A program made the position numbers and the translations under genes. Under the pieces are notes generated by a model. The model was not told the origin of the DNA. It ran no database searches and was given only the letters and a program-made list of their open reading frames with translations. 64,000 bases of DNA from Lantana camara. Taxonomy: Eukaryota > Streptophyta > Magnoliopsida > Lamiales > Verbenaceae. Below, piece after piece: positions 9,622 through 22,327 of this stretch. The first letter of the stretch is position 1. Every line of letters begins with the position of its first letter. The stretch lies in assembly GCA_037501455.1 (NCBI GenBank), contig CM074860.1, positions 49,238,501-49,302,500 on the forward strand, in the 5' to 3' direction.

Positions 9622-12366
9622 TGTAGCACCCGGAACGCCGGGATGCTACAACCCCCGCACTATAAGTCGATCCACATACGAAATGGATAGTCCGTACATG
9701 AACCAACCTATAGCGAACGGGTGACAATAGAAAAAAAAAATGACTCACTAGCTAGGCGGGACTAACCCTCAATTAATTATCAACAAGCATAATCAATAAT
9801 ACAGAAGCATGATTTGCATAGACTTCATTAAAATAATCCTTTCCATCAGTTACATATATACATTCTCCCAAAATTATCAAAATTAGTCTAACTCATACAT
9901 AGGTACCAAAAGACATAACAATACATATATGCATCAATAATTTACGATGAACATGCTAGACCCGAAAATAAGGACCTGACTCAATCCCGCCGAGCACGCA
10001 CCCAGCAGACCTAAAAATGTGAGATGTCAGTCTATGAAAGACTGAGCGAGGGGTTTATCAATAAATATTAGCGCAATTACCATGCAAGACACAATCTTGG
10101 GTAAGGTTTTATAAAAGAAGACAATATAAGTTCAATATTAATGTAATTCTCACCCGAGATTACAACTATTCAATTTACAATTTCAATCAACTTAACCATT
10201 CAATCAATTAGTAGCCCGGCAAGTGAGGGCAATTCTCCAACCTTTCGACTGTGTACAATAATTTAATTATTCAATGATTAGGTGATCAAGCAATCGATTA
10301 CAGTGCACAATTAGCAATTTCAATCCCTTCTTCCTCCGGTGATGGTGGCTTTGTAAGGTCCCACATCCAATCATGGTGTACGTCGGGAACATGACTCCCA
10401 CGTACGAGATTTCTTCCTCCACCAAACCTCCTGGTGGATTAAGAGGTGATCCCACATGGTTAGGATAGTACAAGAGTTACCCGTCAGCGCTTGCTTCCCC
10501 GGTTGGCTCAGTACACTACCCTCGGCCCCAAAGTGAACAATAGTTAATCGCCAAAACAATCAATCAATCAATCCGTTCAATTCATGAAATCCGTTGTAAA
10601 TCAATAAGATTTGAAAACTATAAATATATATATACTTTTGGCGGAAAACAACACATAAGGTTGTAAGGGTTCTAAGTATCTAGAATTAAACCTCACCTGA
10701 CGAACGACGGAACAAGACAAGGATACAAGAAAGCGTGTACTCGATCAATGATCTCCTCCCTGGAGAAAAACTGGACAAGAAAGGAAATAGTGGAAACGCA
10801 TGAGACGAGACTCAATATGAGACCAAGTATGACGCACGGTCATGCTCATGTAAATAAATAAAACAAACAATCAATTGGCACTTAGCGTGTATGAACACCA
10901 ATTAACACCTAAGAGGTGAAATTAATATCAAGAAATCATGTATTCATATCATTCAATTATTTCAAGTTCAATTCATATAAGGCATGGAATCATAGAATCA
11001 CGTTTGAGCAATTAAGTACCAAGAAGTGTCAAGTAGGAGCATACTTATCAACTAATCAAGTATATATATCATATAATTCACATATGGGAGCCGAGAGAGT
11101 GAAAGGAATACAATAAGAAAGGTTTTGGTGAAGTTTGGTAAAAACGGACAATTCTAGGAAACATACATGCTGAGGGAAAACTGGTATATCTTGAGATATT
11201 GAAGTTGGAATTGAGTTTTGATTGTTGGGTATGTAAATAGACACAAAGAATTTTCCGAGGATATATGCCTCATTTTATAGTTCAAAACGAGGAGAAAATG
11301 GCGTAAGCTTGAAGTTGTGTGAATGCAGTTTGTCGTTAAATTAGCGACACCAAAAATAATTACTAATATCTCACAAACGGGAAAATATATTGATGTTATT
11401 CCAATTGGAGCTTGTTCTAGACTTCAATAGCTTTCCAACGGTTTAGAAATCGGGTCAATCGGAGTTCGTACGAGGGAGAACAAAGCAAAACAATCTTGGA
11501 AAGAAAATAGGGGCGGATCCATGGCCGTGGACAAAAATCCACGCCCGTGAATTCCTATGCCGAAAAACCAAGTTTTCTGGACTCAAATCCACGGCCGTGG
11601 GTCAAAATGCACGCCCGTGGATCATCCAACAGCAGCAATACGAAGGGAAAACAGGGCAGGCTCGAAATTTGTCTCCCAAATCAAACCCACACCAAACCAA
11701 GGTAAGAAATCAACTCAAAACTATCATATATCATGCATATATCAATTAGGCACCAATTAATCCATGGAAACATACATAGATCATCAAGAAATCATCATCC
11801 AAACCCCAAAAATATACATGCTTTCCAACCTTCACATAACTTCATGTATCCAAGTTATAAATATATGAAACTAGTTCAAAACCAACATATAAAATCCATA
11901 TAGCCACAAAGACATCACAAGTGTCATAAACCCTAACTTTGCTATCATAAATCCTCAAAGAAATATGCATGTTCTTACCTTGAAGATGGAGAAGATGAAG
12001 GGAAAGAGAAAGATAAAGTCTTGGAGCTCAAATTCTTGAAGAAAAATGGAATAAAACTTGGCTTCCTTCTCCATGGTTGGATCGGTATAGAGGGAGAGAG
12101 AAATGGAAATATCTTTAGCTTGTCTCAAGAATGAAATGAAGGAGATAATCTATGTATATGTGTATGTAAAATAGGAAGCAAGATATATATATATATATAT
12201 ATATATGCATTGTATGTACTTAAAGTGTGTCAAGATATATATGTATATGTGTATATATGTATGTATGGAATATAATTAACTTGATAAGTTAGGAATTTAC
12301 CAGTTAGAGATGTATCAACTTGACATATATGGGAGATGATTATATAATTATATATATATGTATATA
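9622..12366 (-). mobile_element. Element B right (5') LTR, first part
   Basis: Begins TGTAGCACCC next to the PBS. From 10801 on it is a close copy of 1-1857. It is interrupted at 12366/12367 by element A within a TA-rich stretch and resumes at 22093. Reassembled length is about 2.98 kb. The palindrome cluster recurs at about 11518-11622 and the shorter TA run at 12183-12206. Confidence 0.92.
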
Positions 12367-13699
12367 TGTAGCACCCGGAACGCTAGGCGCCACATCCCCC
12401 GCACTATAGGCTGAATCCACATATGAAACGGGCAATTCATACATGAACCGAAACTATAGCGAACGGGAGACAATAAAAAAAAACGACAGCTAGGCGGGTA
12501 CCCTCAATTAAAACCAAAACAACTCAGAGCAATAAAATAGCGGAAGCAAAAGCATTCAATACATATAGATACCATATTTACATATTTACTTATAGGTACC
12601 GACAAATCATATCCATACAAAATCAATCCCGAACATAATTCAAGATGTACTACAAAGGTAATTAGTATCAACACATGTACAAAGTATGAAGGTGTAGTGG
12701 TAGACCCGAATAAAAGACACGAGACTCTAATTCCCGCCTAGCACGAACCTGCAAAACTGAAAGGTTGAGGTGTCAGTCCAACACGGATTGAGCGAGGGGT
12801 ATAAATAAGTATATGCGCAATTTCCATGCAATTTATAACCTCGGGTAAGATTTTAGAAAGAAAATAAAATAAGTTTAAGTAACAAGAATTTCCCCGCCCG
12901 AGATTATAACAATTCAATTTACAGTTAACAATCAATTCAAGCAATCAGTGGCCCGGCGAGTGGGGGCAAATCTCCAACCTTTCTCCGACAGTGTACAATA
13001 TTTCAATTTAATTACCGAATTAGGTGATCACACAAACAGTTCAGTGCACAATTAGCAATTTCAATCAATAAATCCTTCTTCCTCCGGGTGATGGCGGGCT
13101 TGCAAGACCCAACCATCTAATCATGGTGTACGTCGGGAACATGACTCCCACGTACGGGATTTCTTCCTCCACCAAACCTCCAGGTGGATTCAGAGGTGAT
13201 CCCACAATGGTGAGGATAGTGCAAGAGTTACCCGTCAGCCCTTACTTTCCCGGTTCGCTCAATATACTACCCTCGGGCCCAACGTGAACAATAGTTACTC
13301 GCCGAAACAATCAATCCGTCAATTAAGGTTAGAAAATCATAAGGTTCGAAAACTATAGACATATAGATACGTTTTGGCCGAAAATCACATAAGGGTTGTA
13401 AGGGTTCTATATATCTAGAATTTAAACCTCACCTTGACCAACACCCAAAGAGGAAGCAAGAGAGCACCCTACTGAGCGGGCTCCTCGAAACCGGGACCGT
13501 GATCTGTGCAACAAGGACAAGCGTGAAATAAGACTCGACTCGAAAGAACCAATTATGACGAACGGCAACGTCATGCACCAATATGTTATGCGATAACGAT
13601 TTAATGAATGTCAAATAGGAGCATGATTGTCAATAAACTAAGTATAAAACGCATACACGTACAAGCATGCACGCAAAACACTATGCATGAAAACAGAGG

Positions 13700-13910
13700 G
13701 TGACACGCCCGTATCACAAAAATACACTAAGCCGTGACACCCCCGTGTCACGGTACAGCGGACCATGCATGAAAAGGAAGGTGACACGCCCGTGTCACAA
13801 AAACAAGGCAAACCGTGACACCCCCGTGTCACGGTACAGAAAAACAAAACCCAACAGCATGCACCCCCGGGTCACCCAACACAAAGCAAAGATGACACGC
13901 CTGTGTCATC
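13700..13910. repeat. Palindrome cluster in A 3' LTR (GTGACAC...GTGTCAC)
   Basis: There are five units: 13700-13717, 13732-13753 (arms CCGTGACAC and GTGTCACGG), 13781-13798, 13813-13834 and 13891-13910. Centres are GCCC, CCCC or GCCT. The units sit on a longer repeated background with CGGTACAG spacers. Confidence 0.92.
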
Positions 13911-14463
13911 TGTGTGTGACAGAAAAACAGGGGAGAAAACAGGGGTTTCCATGCAAAACCAACTCCAAACAAAATAAATTCCAAACTCCAACCATAACAA
14001 TTGTTGAAACACCTCATATATGCATCATACTTCAAATATTCATCAATTCAACCAAGAGATAACATCAAAGCATCAAGAATTTCTCATGAAAACCCTAAAA
14101 AAATACATGCTTCCGAACCTTCACATAAATTCATGTTTTATGCAAGAAATGAAGGGAAAAAGACCCAAACATGCTTCTAGCCAAGAAAAACCATGAAAGC
14201 ATCAATCAATCATCAAACCCTACTCAACCAAATAATCAAGAGCTCAAGCAATGCTTCCATATATACCTTGAAATGAAGGAAAAGAAATGATGAGGTGAAG
14301 ATGTGATGATGTTGATGATCTTAGCTCCAAAGTTCTTCAATTATAGCTTGGATTAAGAGGTGAATTCTTCTCCTTCTCTTGAGGTGTAAAAACCGATTCT
14401 TGGTGTGTGTGTGTGTGAAATTCTCTTGTATGTAATGTAATGTATGAGAGTGAGGGGGATGAA

Positions 14464-14482
14464 TGCATATATGATATATTAT
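14464..14482 (-). promoter_or_regulatory. Putative TATA region of A LTR
   Basis: The minus strand is rich in TATA (TATAATATATCATATATGC) about 360-380 bp into the LTR. Downstream lies a CT/A-rich leader of about 200 nt ending at the donor-like site. Position and composition fit a plant Pol II promoter. The start site itself is inferred. Confidence 0.5.
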
Positions 14483-14843
14483 ATCATCCACTACAAGCTC
14501 TAATACCAAACTAATTGCATATTAGTCCCTCATGCATTTAAATGAATACAATCAAGTATCATCTTTTCACCCAAGATCATTTAACTCTAAACCTTGCTAT
14601 GCAATTAAGTCCATAAAATTCATGAAATGATCCATTAATGTCACATAATAAAATTATGCACATTATCACTTAATTCACGAATTTCACATTAAAACCAATT
14701 CATATAAATACATAGGAATGTATAAGGCACACAATAATATAATGAAATCATAATAAGCAAGTAAATATATAAACTTAAACCCCTAACTCCCGAAGACCCG
14801 CACGTGGCGTGCTACCTGAACTTCCGGAATTTGGGGCGTTACA

Positions 14844-14860
14844 ACTCTCCCCCCCTTAGA
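14844..14860 (-). promoter_or_regulatory. Polypurine tract of A
   Basis: The minus strand reads TCTAAGGGGGGGAGAGT directly against the 3' LTR start TGTAACG. Confidence 0.9.
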
Positions 14861-14878
14861 AGAATCTGGTCCCCAGAT

Positions 14879-17800
14879 TCATTGGTCGGATGAAAATAAC
14901 TCCGGGTGAAACTTCTTCATCTTCTCTTTCGGTTCCCAAGTCATTTCCTCAATCCTGTCACTCTGCCATAAGACTTTCACCATAGGAATATTCCGATTCC
15001 TCAACTCTTGATATTTCCTGTCCAATATTCCGACCGGCTTCTGTATAAAAGATAAATTCGGTTCCAACTCCACTTCTTCAATGGGGAGAATTTTGGTTTC
15101 ATCCGGATAATACTTCCTGAGTTGAGATACATGAAAAACATTATGAATTCCGGTAAGATTAGGAGGTAGGTCCACTCGATAAGCTACTTCTCCAATTCTC
15201 TCAATAATCTCAAACGGACCTATGTAACGAGGATTCAACTTTTCTCCCTTTCCAATTCTAGAAAATCCCTTTCGAGGAGATACCTTCAAGAAAACCCGGT
15301 CCCCCACTTCAAATTTGAGATCCCTCCGGCGAATATCGGCATAACTCTTCTGTCTATCTTGTGCAGCTTTCATCCGTTGTTGTATAATCCGAACTTTCTC
15401 AATCATGGCTTCCACAGCCTTCGAGGATTTCTCAAGCTTTCTCCCTTTCTTGACTCCTTCCTGTTTTGACCATTTCCACTCTTCCAAATCAAAGAATAAC
15501 GGCGATCTACATTTCCGCCCATATAATAATTCATACGGAGCCATACCAATCGTTGCCTGAAAGCTATTATTGTAAGCGAACTCCACCAAAGGAAGTTGAT
15601 CATGCCACGAGGTTTGGAAATCCAAGCCAGAAGCTCGAAGTAGATCTTCCAAGTACCGAATAACCCTCTCCGATTGCCCATCAGTTTGTGGATGAAACAC
15701 CATACTGAACTGAGGCTTTGTACCCAACAACTCTTGTAACTCTTGCCATAACTTTGAAGTGAAACGGGGATCTCGATCCGAAACAATACTCACCGGAATA
15801 CCATGAAGCCGTACAATCTCCCGGTTGTAAATCTCAGCCAACTTCCGAATCTTGAAAGACATTCTGACCCGTAGAAAATGAGCAGATTTTGTCAGACGAT
15901 CCACAATCACCCAAAAACCATCGAATCCACCCTTCACTCTAGGCAACCCGGATATAAAATCCATCGTCACCTGTTCCCACTTCCACTCAGGAATAGGTAA
16001 CGGCTGAAGAAGACCTCCCGGTTTCTGGTGCTCGGCTTTTACTTTCTGACAAGTGAGGCAGTGCTTCACAAACTCTGCTACATCCTTCTTCAATCCACGC
16101 CACCAATAAAACTGCTTGAGATCTTTGTACATCTTATTCCCTCCAGGGTGAATTGAATAAGCCGACTTGTGAGCTTCCTCAAGCAACACCCTTTTCAAAT
16201 CATCGGGTACTACTACTTGGTTCTTGAAACGAAGAAGACCGGTTTCATCGAACCCAAATGGACTCTCCGGATCCTCTCTAGCCTTAGAGACCAATCTCTG
16301 AACTCTTGGATCCTTTCCTTGAGCCTCAAACATTCTGTACTTTAAGTCCAAATAAATGGAGATATTGGAAACTCGAGCTCTAATCACCATAGGCTCAACT
16401 CCCTTACTTGTACCTATTTCCAAGTTTGAAACACCCACTTTCCTACTTAGAGCATCAGCAACTACATTAGCTTTCCCGGGATGATATTTGATAACACAAT
16501 CATAATCTTCTAGTCGCTCCATCCATCTCCGCTGCCTCATATTGAGTTCCTTTTGGGTGAAAAGATATTGGAGGCTCTTATGATCGGTGAAAATCTCGAA
16601 GGACACTCCATACAAATAATGCCTCCATTTCCCGAGCGCAAAAATCACAGCAGCAAGCTCTAAATCATGCGTCGGGTAGTTCTTCTCATGATCCTTCAAC
16701 TTCCGTGAGGCATAAGCGATAACCTTACCCTTCTCAGTTAATACACTTCCCAAACCTTCCTTCGACACGTCAGTATACACAGCATATCCTTCTGAACCCT
16801 CTGGAAGAGTTAACACTGGAGCAGAAACCAATCTCTCTCTCAAAACATCGAAACTTCTCTCACATTTCTCATCCCAATCATATTTGACATCCTTCTTAGT
16901 TAACCGAGTCAAAGGAGCAGCGATCTTAGAGAAATCTTGCACGAATCTTCTATAGTAACCCGCCAATCCCAAGAAACTTCTGATTTCGGAGGCGTTCTTT
17001 GGTTTCTCCCACTTCAACACCGCTTCAATCTTCGAGGGGTCAACCTCTAATCCATTCCCCGAAATAATATGACCCAAGAAGGACACTTGATCGATCCAAA
17101 ACTCACACTTGCTGAACTTCGCAAATAATTGATGCTCCTTCAATGTTCTTAACACCAATTTGAGATGCCTTGCATGTTCCTCGGCCGATTTAGAGAAAAC
17201 CAAAATATCATCAATGAAGATTACAACGAACTTGTCAAGAAACGACTGGAAAATCCTATGCATCATGTCCATAAAAGCGGCGGGAGCATTTGTCAATCCA
17301 AAAGGCATGACCACGAATTCATATTGCCCGCATCTCGTATTGAAGCCCGTCTTTGGAACATCCTCGGCTCGGATCCGTAGTTGATAATACCCTTGTCTTA
17401 AATCAAGCTTTGAATATACTTTAGACCCTTGGAGTATATCAAACAACTCTTCAATATGGGAATGAGGATATTTATTCTTAACGGTCATCCGATTAAGCTC
17501 CCGATAATCAATACACATTCTTAGAGTACCGTCCTTCTTCTTCACGAGAAAAACTGGAGCACCCCATGGTGACGAGCTCAGTCTTCCATACCCAACTTCC
17601 AAAAGACCATCCAGTTGTACTTTTAATTCCTTCAATTCCGTCGGTGCCATCCTATATGGAGTCTTGGAATAAGGTTCTGCATCCGGATACAAATTAATCA
17701 TAAACTCTATCTCCCTTTCCGGCGGTAACGAATCCAACCTCTCAGGAAACACTTCAGGAAACTCTTTAACTACCTCGGTTTCCTCTAACTTCACTTGATC

Positions 17801-18295
17801 CTTCGGTTGATTAAGAATATAGGCTATAAACCCCATGGCCCCATCACGAACCAATTTCTGAGCTTCTGAAAAAGATAATAAAGGCACCGTCTTCGAACCC
17901 TGACCCGTAACAACCTCAGAGCCCAGACTAACTTTCTTGGCCCGGCAATCAACAGTGGCGTAGTGCTGGTACAACCAATCCATACCCAAGATAGAACCAT
18001 ACCGAGACATGGGCAACTCAATGAAATCTGTTGAGAAAACCCGACCCTCAATACTCACCGGTACCTCTCGAAAATCCCAGTTAGTTTTTACACTACCACC
18101 AAAAGGAGTACTAACATGATAATAAGCAGAAGATAAAGTAACACATAAAGGCAAATTCACAGAAATACCACGGGAAATAAAGGAGTGGGAAGCTCCCGGA
18201 TCAAATAAAGTATGTATGTTCGTGCCATGGATGCAAATAATACCTTCCACCACGGCTGCAGGATCTATATCAGGCTTCCTCTCTTTCCAAGGCAT
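14879..18295 (-). CDS. Element A Pol: protease-RT-RNase H-integrase-chromodomain
   Basis: Open frame of 1138 residues from the first Met, in the +1 frame relative to gag and overlapping its end. Protease carries FDPGASHSF at 31-39 (catalytic D32, with DPG instead of DTG/DSG). RT spans about 205-400 (LDLRQGYY with D298, FIDD at 360-363). RNase H spans about 500-590 (D509 in TDVSKEG). The integrase zinc finger uses H709, H716, C746 and C749. The core has D779, D840 and E876, followed by a GPF motif at about 1026. The C-terminal chromodomain-like segment (about 1090-1134: ILDRK, VKVLW, MTWEPKE, HPELF) marks it as a chromovirus. All catalytic residues are present. It would copy element RNA to DNA and integrate it, probably towards heterochromatin through the chromodomain. 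The true N-terminus probably comes from gag-pol fusion. Confidence 0.93.
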   Translation of the reverse strand: MPWKERKPDIDPAAVVEGIICIHGTNIHTLFDPGASHSFISRGISVNLPLCVTLSSAYYHVSTPFGGSVKTNWDFREVPVSIEGRVFSTDFIELPMSRYGSILGMDWLYQHYATVDCRAKKVSLGSEVVTGQGSKTVPLLSFSEAQKLVRDGAMGFIAYILNQPKDQVKLEETEVVKEFPEVFPERLDSLPPEREIEFMINLYPDAEPYSKTPYRMAPTELKELKVQLDGLLEVGYGRLSSSPWGAPVFLVKKKDGTLRMCIDYRELNRMTVKNKYPHSHIEELFDILQGSKVYSKLDLRQGYYQLRIRAEDVPKTGFNTRCGQYEFVVMPFGLTNAPAAFMDMMHRIFQSFLDKFVVIFIDDILVFSKSAEEHARHLKLVLRTLKEHQLFAKFSKCEFWIDQVSFLGHIISGNGLEVDPSKIEAVLKWEKPKNASEIRSFLGLAGYYRRFVQDFSKIAAPLTRLTKKDVKYDWDEKCERSFDVLRERLVSAPVLTLPEGSEGYAVYTDVSKEGLGSVLTEKGKVIAYASRKLKDHEKNYPTHDLELAAVIFALGKWRHYLYGVSFEIFTDHKSLQYLFTQKELNMRQRRWMERLEDYDCVIKYHPGKANVVADALSRKVGVSNLEIGTSKGVEPMVIRARVSNISIYLDLKYRMFEAQGKDPRVQRLVSKAREDPESPFGFDETGLLRFKNQVVVPDDLKRVLLEEAHKSAYSIHPGGNKMYKDLKQFYWWRGLKKDVAEFVKHCLTCQKVKAEHQKPGGLLQPLPIPEWKWEQVTMDFISGLPRVKGGFDGFWVIVDRLTKSAHFLRVRMSFKIRKLAEIYNREIVRLHGIPVSIVSDRDPRFTSKLWQELQELLGTKPQFSMVFHPQTDGQSERVIRYLEDLLRASGLDFQTSWHDQLPLVEFAYNNSFQATIGMAPYELLYGRKCRSPLFFDLEEWKWSKQEGVKKGRKLEKSSKAVEAMIEKVRIIQQRMKAAQDRQKSYADIRRRDLKFEVGDRVFLKVSPRKGFSRIGKGEKLNPRYIGPFEIIERIGEVAYRVDLPPNLTGIHNVFHVSQLRKYYPDETKILPIEEVELEPNLSFIQKPVGILDRKYQELRNRNIPMVKVLWQSDRIEEMTWEPKEKMKKFHPELFSSDQ

Positions 18296-19370
18296 AAGCT
18301 CGGGCTCTAATCATCGGCCTCTGACCCCCGGCAGGCTGATCCCGGCCATCCGGACACGTATCCACTCTATGATCGGCCTTCCCACAAACCAGACAAAGAT
18401 TCAAGCGACGCCGACAATTCTCATAAGTATGGGTAGGCCATCCACAATAAGTACATCCCGGCTTCCCGGTAGAACGTGGTGCTGCAGGAGTAACCCGGGG
18501 AGCTTTCTGAACCGGCACTTGAGGCTTGAATTTCTTCATCGGTCCCTTAGACTGCGGTGGAGGGACATCGTAGGTGATTGGCCTCTTCCCGGGGTTATAA
18601 TTCGACCTTGATCCCGAGCCGGAACCCTGACTCGATCTATAGGTAGATCTCCGAGCATTTACCGAATCTTCCACTTTCAAAGCCTTTTGGGTAGCCTTCT
18701 TCCAAGTACTAGTGTTAACAGCCTCTATTGCAGCTTGAATGTCCGGCCTCAGACCTTGCACGAATTGCATAGCCTTATGAAAATCGTCACCGGCGATATT
18801 GGGTGCATATTTGGACAATCTCTCGAACTCGGCTATATATTCAGCAACCGATCTATTCCCTTGCTTAAGTTCCGTAAATTCCCTAAGCCTTCTTGTGCGA
18901 GAGGAGGGAGGAATGAACTTGTTCTTGAATTCCCTAGTGAAAACCTCCCATGTAACCTCTTCCTCAGCGGCATCTAGAACAATCTTGGTGCTTTCCCACC
19001 AAGAATAAGCTTCACCTTGGATCAAAGTAAGGGTGCACCTAGCTTTCTCTCGAGTCTCGCATGGGATAAGCTCCCAAATTCGCTCAATTTCTTTTAGCCA
19101 CTGTTCCGCTACCATATCGTTCCCTTTAAAGAATCTGGGTGGATGTTGATTTTGAAATTCCCTCAAAATGACTGAAATTGGGGCCGGTGGCGCGGGAGGA
19201 GGAGCTGGTGGTGCAGAAGGCACATAATCTCGCAATCTCTGATCAATTAACTGAACCATATAATTTAAAATGTCATGAGGTTGTGCTTGAGGGGGTGGAG
19301 GTGGAGTTCGGTCACGATGATGATGTCGATGACCGGGAGAATGCTCTCTACGGGGCCTTCCACGAGGCAT
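18270..19370 (-). CDS. Element A Gag
   Basis: 366 residues from the Met at 19370, chosen because its context (caggATGCC) and following Arg-rich [11 protein letters not shown] match gag starts in G and C. The frame opens 9 codons earlier. After an Arg/His/Pro-rich tail comes the gag core (about 75-210: [39 protein letters not shown]), a Ser/Gly/Lys-rich linker and two complete CCHC knuckles ([14 protein letters not shown] and [14 protein letters not shown]). It ends [11 protein letters not shown], then a stop. In G the matching point runs straight on into protease in one frame. Gag forms the particle that packages element RNA. It is intact and probably also supplies non-coding relatives such as B and D. 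Confidence 0.93.
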   Translation of the reverse strand: MPRGRPRREHSPGHRHHHRDRTPPPPPQAQPHDILNYMVQLIDQRLRDYVPSAPPAPPPAPPAPISVILREFQNQHPPRFFKGNDMVAEQWLKEIERIWELIPCETREKARCTLTLIQGEAYSWWESTKIVLDAAEEEVTWEVFTREFKNKFIPPSSRTRRLREFTELKQGNRSVAEYIAEFERLSKYAPNIAGDDFHKAMQFVQGLRPDIQAAIEAVNTSTWKKATQKALKVEDSVNARRSTYRSSQGSGSGSRSNYNPGKRPITYDVPPPQSKGPMKKFKPQVPVQKAPRVTPAAPRSTGKPGCTYCGWPTHTYENCRRRLNLCLVCGKADHRVDTCPDGRDQPAGGQRPMIRARAYALEREEA

Positions 19371-19574
19371 CCTGAAATAAAACCATTGTACATGCATGGT
19401 TGATTAACAAGTATGAATAAAAGTAATCAAATCCACAAGACACAAGAATCACATAATTCAAGTAAAATCAAATAGCTTCAATTAAAATGCAAGACTCTCA
19501 AATAATCACATAATCCTATGCCGTGCGACTTAGACTCACCAGACACGACACTAGAGCCGCGGTTTTGCAACCGG

Positions 19575-19586
19575 GCTCTGATACCA
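19575..19586 (-). promoter_or_regulatory. Primer binding site of A
   Basis: The minus strand reads TGGTATCAGAGC (initiator-Met tRNA), 8 bp from the 5' LTR. Confidence 0.92.
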
Positions 19587-19594
19587 CCTTGGGA

Positions 19595-22092
19595 TGTAGC
19601 ACCCGGAACGCTAGGCGCCACATCCCCCGCACTATAGGCTCAATCCACATATGAAACGGGCAATTCATACATGAACCGAAACTATAGCGAACGGGAGACA
19701 ATAAAAAAAAACGACAGCTAGGCGGGTACCCTCAATTAAAACCAAAACAACTCAGAGTAATAAAATAGCGGAAGCAAAAGCATTCAATACATATAGATAC
19801 CATATTTACATATTTACTTATAGGTACCGACAAATCATATCCATACAAAATCAATCCCGAACATAATTCAAGATATACTACAAAGGTAATTAGTATGAAC
19901 ACGTGTACAAAGTATGAAGGTGTAGTGCTAGACCCGAAGAAAAGACACGAGACTCTAATTCCCGCCTAGCACGAACCTGCAAAGCTGAAAGGTTGAGGTG
20001 TCAGTCCAACACAGACTGAGCGAGGGGTATAAATAAGTATATGCGCAATTACCATGCAATTTATAACCTCGGGTAAGATTTTAGAAAGAAAACAAAATAA
20101 GTTTAAATAACAAGAATTTCGCCGCCCGAGATTATAACAATTCAATTTACAGTTAACAATCAATTGAAGCAATCAGTGTCCCGACGAGTGGGGGCAAATC
20201 TCCAACCTTTCTCCGACAGTGTACAATATTTCAATTTAATTACTGAATTAGGTGATCACACAAACAGTTCAGTGCACAATTAGCAATTTCAATCAATAAA
20301 TCCTTCTTCCTCCGGGTGATGGCGGGCTTGCAAGACCCAACCATCCAATCATGGTGTACGTCGGGAACATGACTCCCACGTATGGGATTTCTTCCTCCAC
20401 CAAACCTCCTGGTGGATTCAGAGGTGATCCCACAATGGTGAGGATAGTGCAAGAGTTACCCGTCAGCCCTTGCTTTCCCGGTTGGCTCAATACACTACCC
20501 TCGGGCCCAACGTGAACAATAGTTACTCGCCAAAACAATCAATCCGTCAATTAATCAATCAATTTTCACGAAATCATTTGAAAATCATAAGGTTCGAAAA
20601 CTATAGACATATAGATACGTTTTGGCCGAAAATCACACAAGGGTTGTAAGGGTTCTATATATCTAGAATTTAAACCTCAGCTTGACCAACACCCAAAGAG
20701 GAGGCAAGAGAGCACCCTACTAAGCGGGCTCCTCGAAATCGGGACCGTGATCTGTGCAACAAGGACAAGCGTGAAATAAGACTCGACTCGGAAGAACCAA
20801 TTATGACGAACGGCAACGTCATGCACCAATATGTTATGCGATAACGATTTAATGAATGTCAAATAGGAGCATGATTGTCAATAAACTAAATATAAAATGC
20901 ATACACGTACAACCATGCACGCAAAACACTATGCATGAAAACAGAGGGTGACACGCCCGTGTCACAAAAATACACTAAGCCGTGACACCCCCGTGTCACG
21001 GTACAGCGGACCATGCATGAAAAGGAAGGTGACACGCCTGTGTCACAAAAACAAGGCAAACCGTGACACCCCCGTGTCACGGTACAGAAAAACAAAACCC
21101 AACAGCATGCACCCCCGGGTCACCCAACACAAAGCAAAGATGACACGCCCGTGTCATCTGTGTGTGACAGAAAAACACGGGAGAAAACAGGGGTTTCCAT
21201 GCAAAACCAACTCCAAACCAAATAAATTCCAAACTCCAACCATAACAATTGTTGAAACACCTCATATATGCATCATACTTCAAATATTCATCAATTCAAC
21301 CAAGAGATAACATCAAAGCATCAAGAATTTCCCATGAAAACCCCAAAAAAATACATGCGTCCCAACCTTCACATAACTTCATGTTTTATGCAAGAAATGA
21401 AGGGAAAAAGACCCAAACATGCTTCTAGCCAAGAAAAACCATGAAAGCATCAATCAATCATCAAACCCTACTCAACCAAATAATCAAGAGCTCAAGCAAT
21501 GCTTTCATATATACCTTGAAATGAAGGAAAAGAAATGATGAGGTGAAGATGTGATGATGTTGATGATCTTAGCTCCAAAGTTCTTCAATTATAGCTTGGA
21601 TTAAGAGGTGAATTCTTCTCCTTCTCTTGAGGTGTAAAAACCGATTCTTGGTGTGTGTGTGTTTGAAATTCTCTTGTATGTAATGTAATGTATGAGAGTG
21701 AGGGGGATGAATGCATATATGATATATTATATCATCCACTACAAGCTCTAATACCAACCTAATTGCATATTAGTCCCTCATGCATTTAAATGAATACAAT
21801 CAAGTATCATCTCTTCACCCAAGATCATTTAAATCTAAACCATGCTATGCAATTAAGTCCATAAATTTCATGAAATGATCCATTAATGTCACATAATAAA
21901 ATTATGCACATTATCACTTAATTCACGAATTTCACATTAAAACCAATTCATATAAATACATAGGAATGTATAAGGCACACAATAATATAATGAAATCATA
22001 ATAAGCAAGTAAATATATAAACTTAAACCCCTAACTCCCGAAGACCCGCACGTGGCGTGCTTACCTGAACTTCCGGAATTTGGGGCGTTACA
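19595..22092 (-). mobile_element. Element A 5' LTR (2498 bp)
   Basis: Starts TGTAGCACCCGGAACG beside the PBS and ends GGGGCGTTACA at 22092. It is a near-identical partner of 12367-14843 and drives the element on the minus strand. Five palindromes are repeated at 20948-21158. Confidence 0.95.
20948..21158. repeat. Palindrome cluster in A 5' LTR
   Basis: Same five-unit cluster as in the 3' LTR, with single-base differences: 20948-20965 is a perfect GTGACACGCCCGTGTCAC where the 3' LTR has GTATCAC, and 21139-21158 has centre GCCC where the 3' LTR has GCCT. Confidence 0.92.
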
Positions 22093-22327
22093 ATATATAT
22101 ATATATAGCTCTAAAAGAATATGATGAAATGGAGTTGAATATATATATGTTATGCTAAATGACTTAAATCATGATTGCAAGTATTCAAATCAAGGAAATT
22201 AAATAACGCGAATCTACTAAATATGAATCATGCCATAAATTACAAGTTGATAAAATTTCATGTAGACACTTGATCAAATAATTCACAAATATCATGAAAT
22301 ACATAATTGAAAAACTGGGCCGTTACA
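22093..22327 (-). mobile_element. Element B right (5') LTR, second part
   Basis: Continues the B LTR after element A. AGCTCTAAAAGAATATGATG onwards matches 1637-1857. It ends GGGCCGTTACA, after which the sequence changes to the internal region of D. The presumed 5-bp duplication ACTCG (22328-22332) cannot be checked because the other end lies outside the window. Confidence 0.9.

Larger units (their letters stand above)
12367..14843 (-). mobile_element. Element A 3' LTR (2477 bp)
   Basis: Starts TGTAGCACCC and ends GGGGCGTTACA in plus orientation. Compared with the other LTR it lacks about 20 bp near 13325. It carries five GTGACAC palindromes (13700-13910), a TATA-rich tract, a donor-like CAAG/GTATA read from 14270 down and an acceptor-like TTGCACAG ending at 13504. 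Confidence 0.95.
12367..22092 (-). mobile_element. Element A: full-length chromovirus (gypsy) retrotransposon
   Basis: 9726 bp bounded by TG...CA LTRs and ATATA duplications (12362-12366 and 22093-22097). The B LTR resumes exactly after it, which confirms the insertion. Sense order is 5' LTR, PBS, gag, pol with chromodomain, polypurine tract, 3' LTR. The two LTRs look near-identical by eye apart from a few small indels, and pol is open over 1138 codons, so this is the youngest insertion and possibly competent apart from the gag/pol frame change. Confidence 0.95.

Noticed and set aside
13700..13910. CRISPR-like array because of regular palindromic repeats with spacers
   Set aside because: Repeats are short, spacers are not unique or of constant length, the same array recurs in the partner LTR, and the sequence is plant retrotransposon DNA.
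13638..14062. Open frames of 68-120 codons in the A LTR, repeated at 20886-21310
   Set aside because: They are translations of the GTGACAC palindrome array on both strands; their repetition reflects the LTR pair, not a gene.
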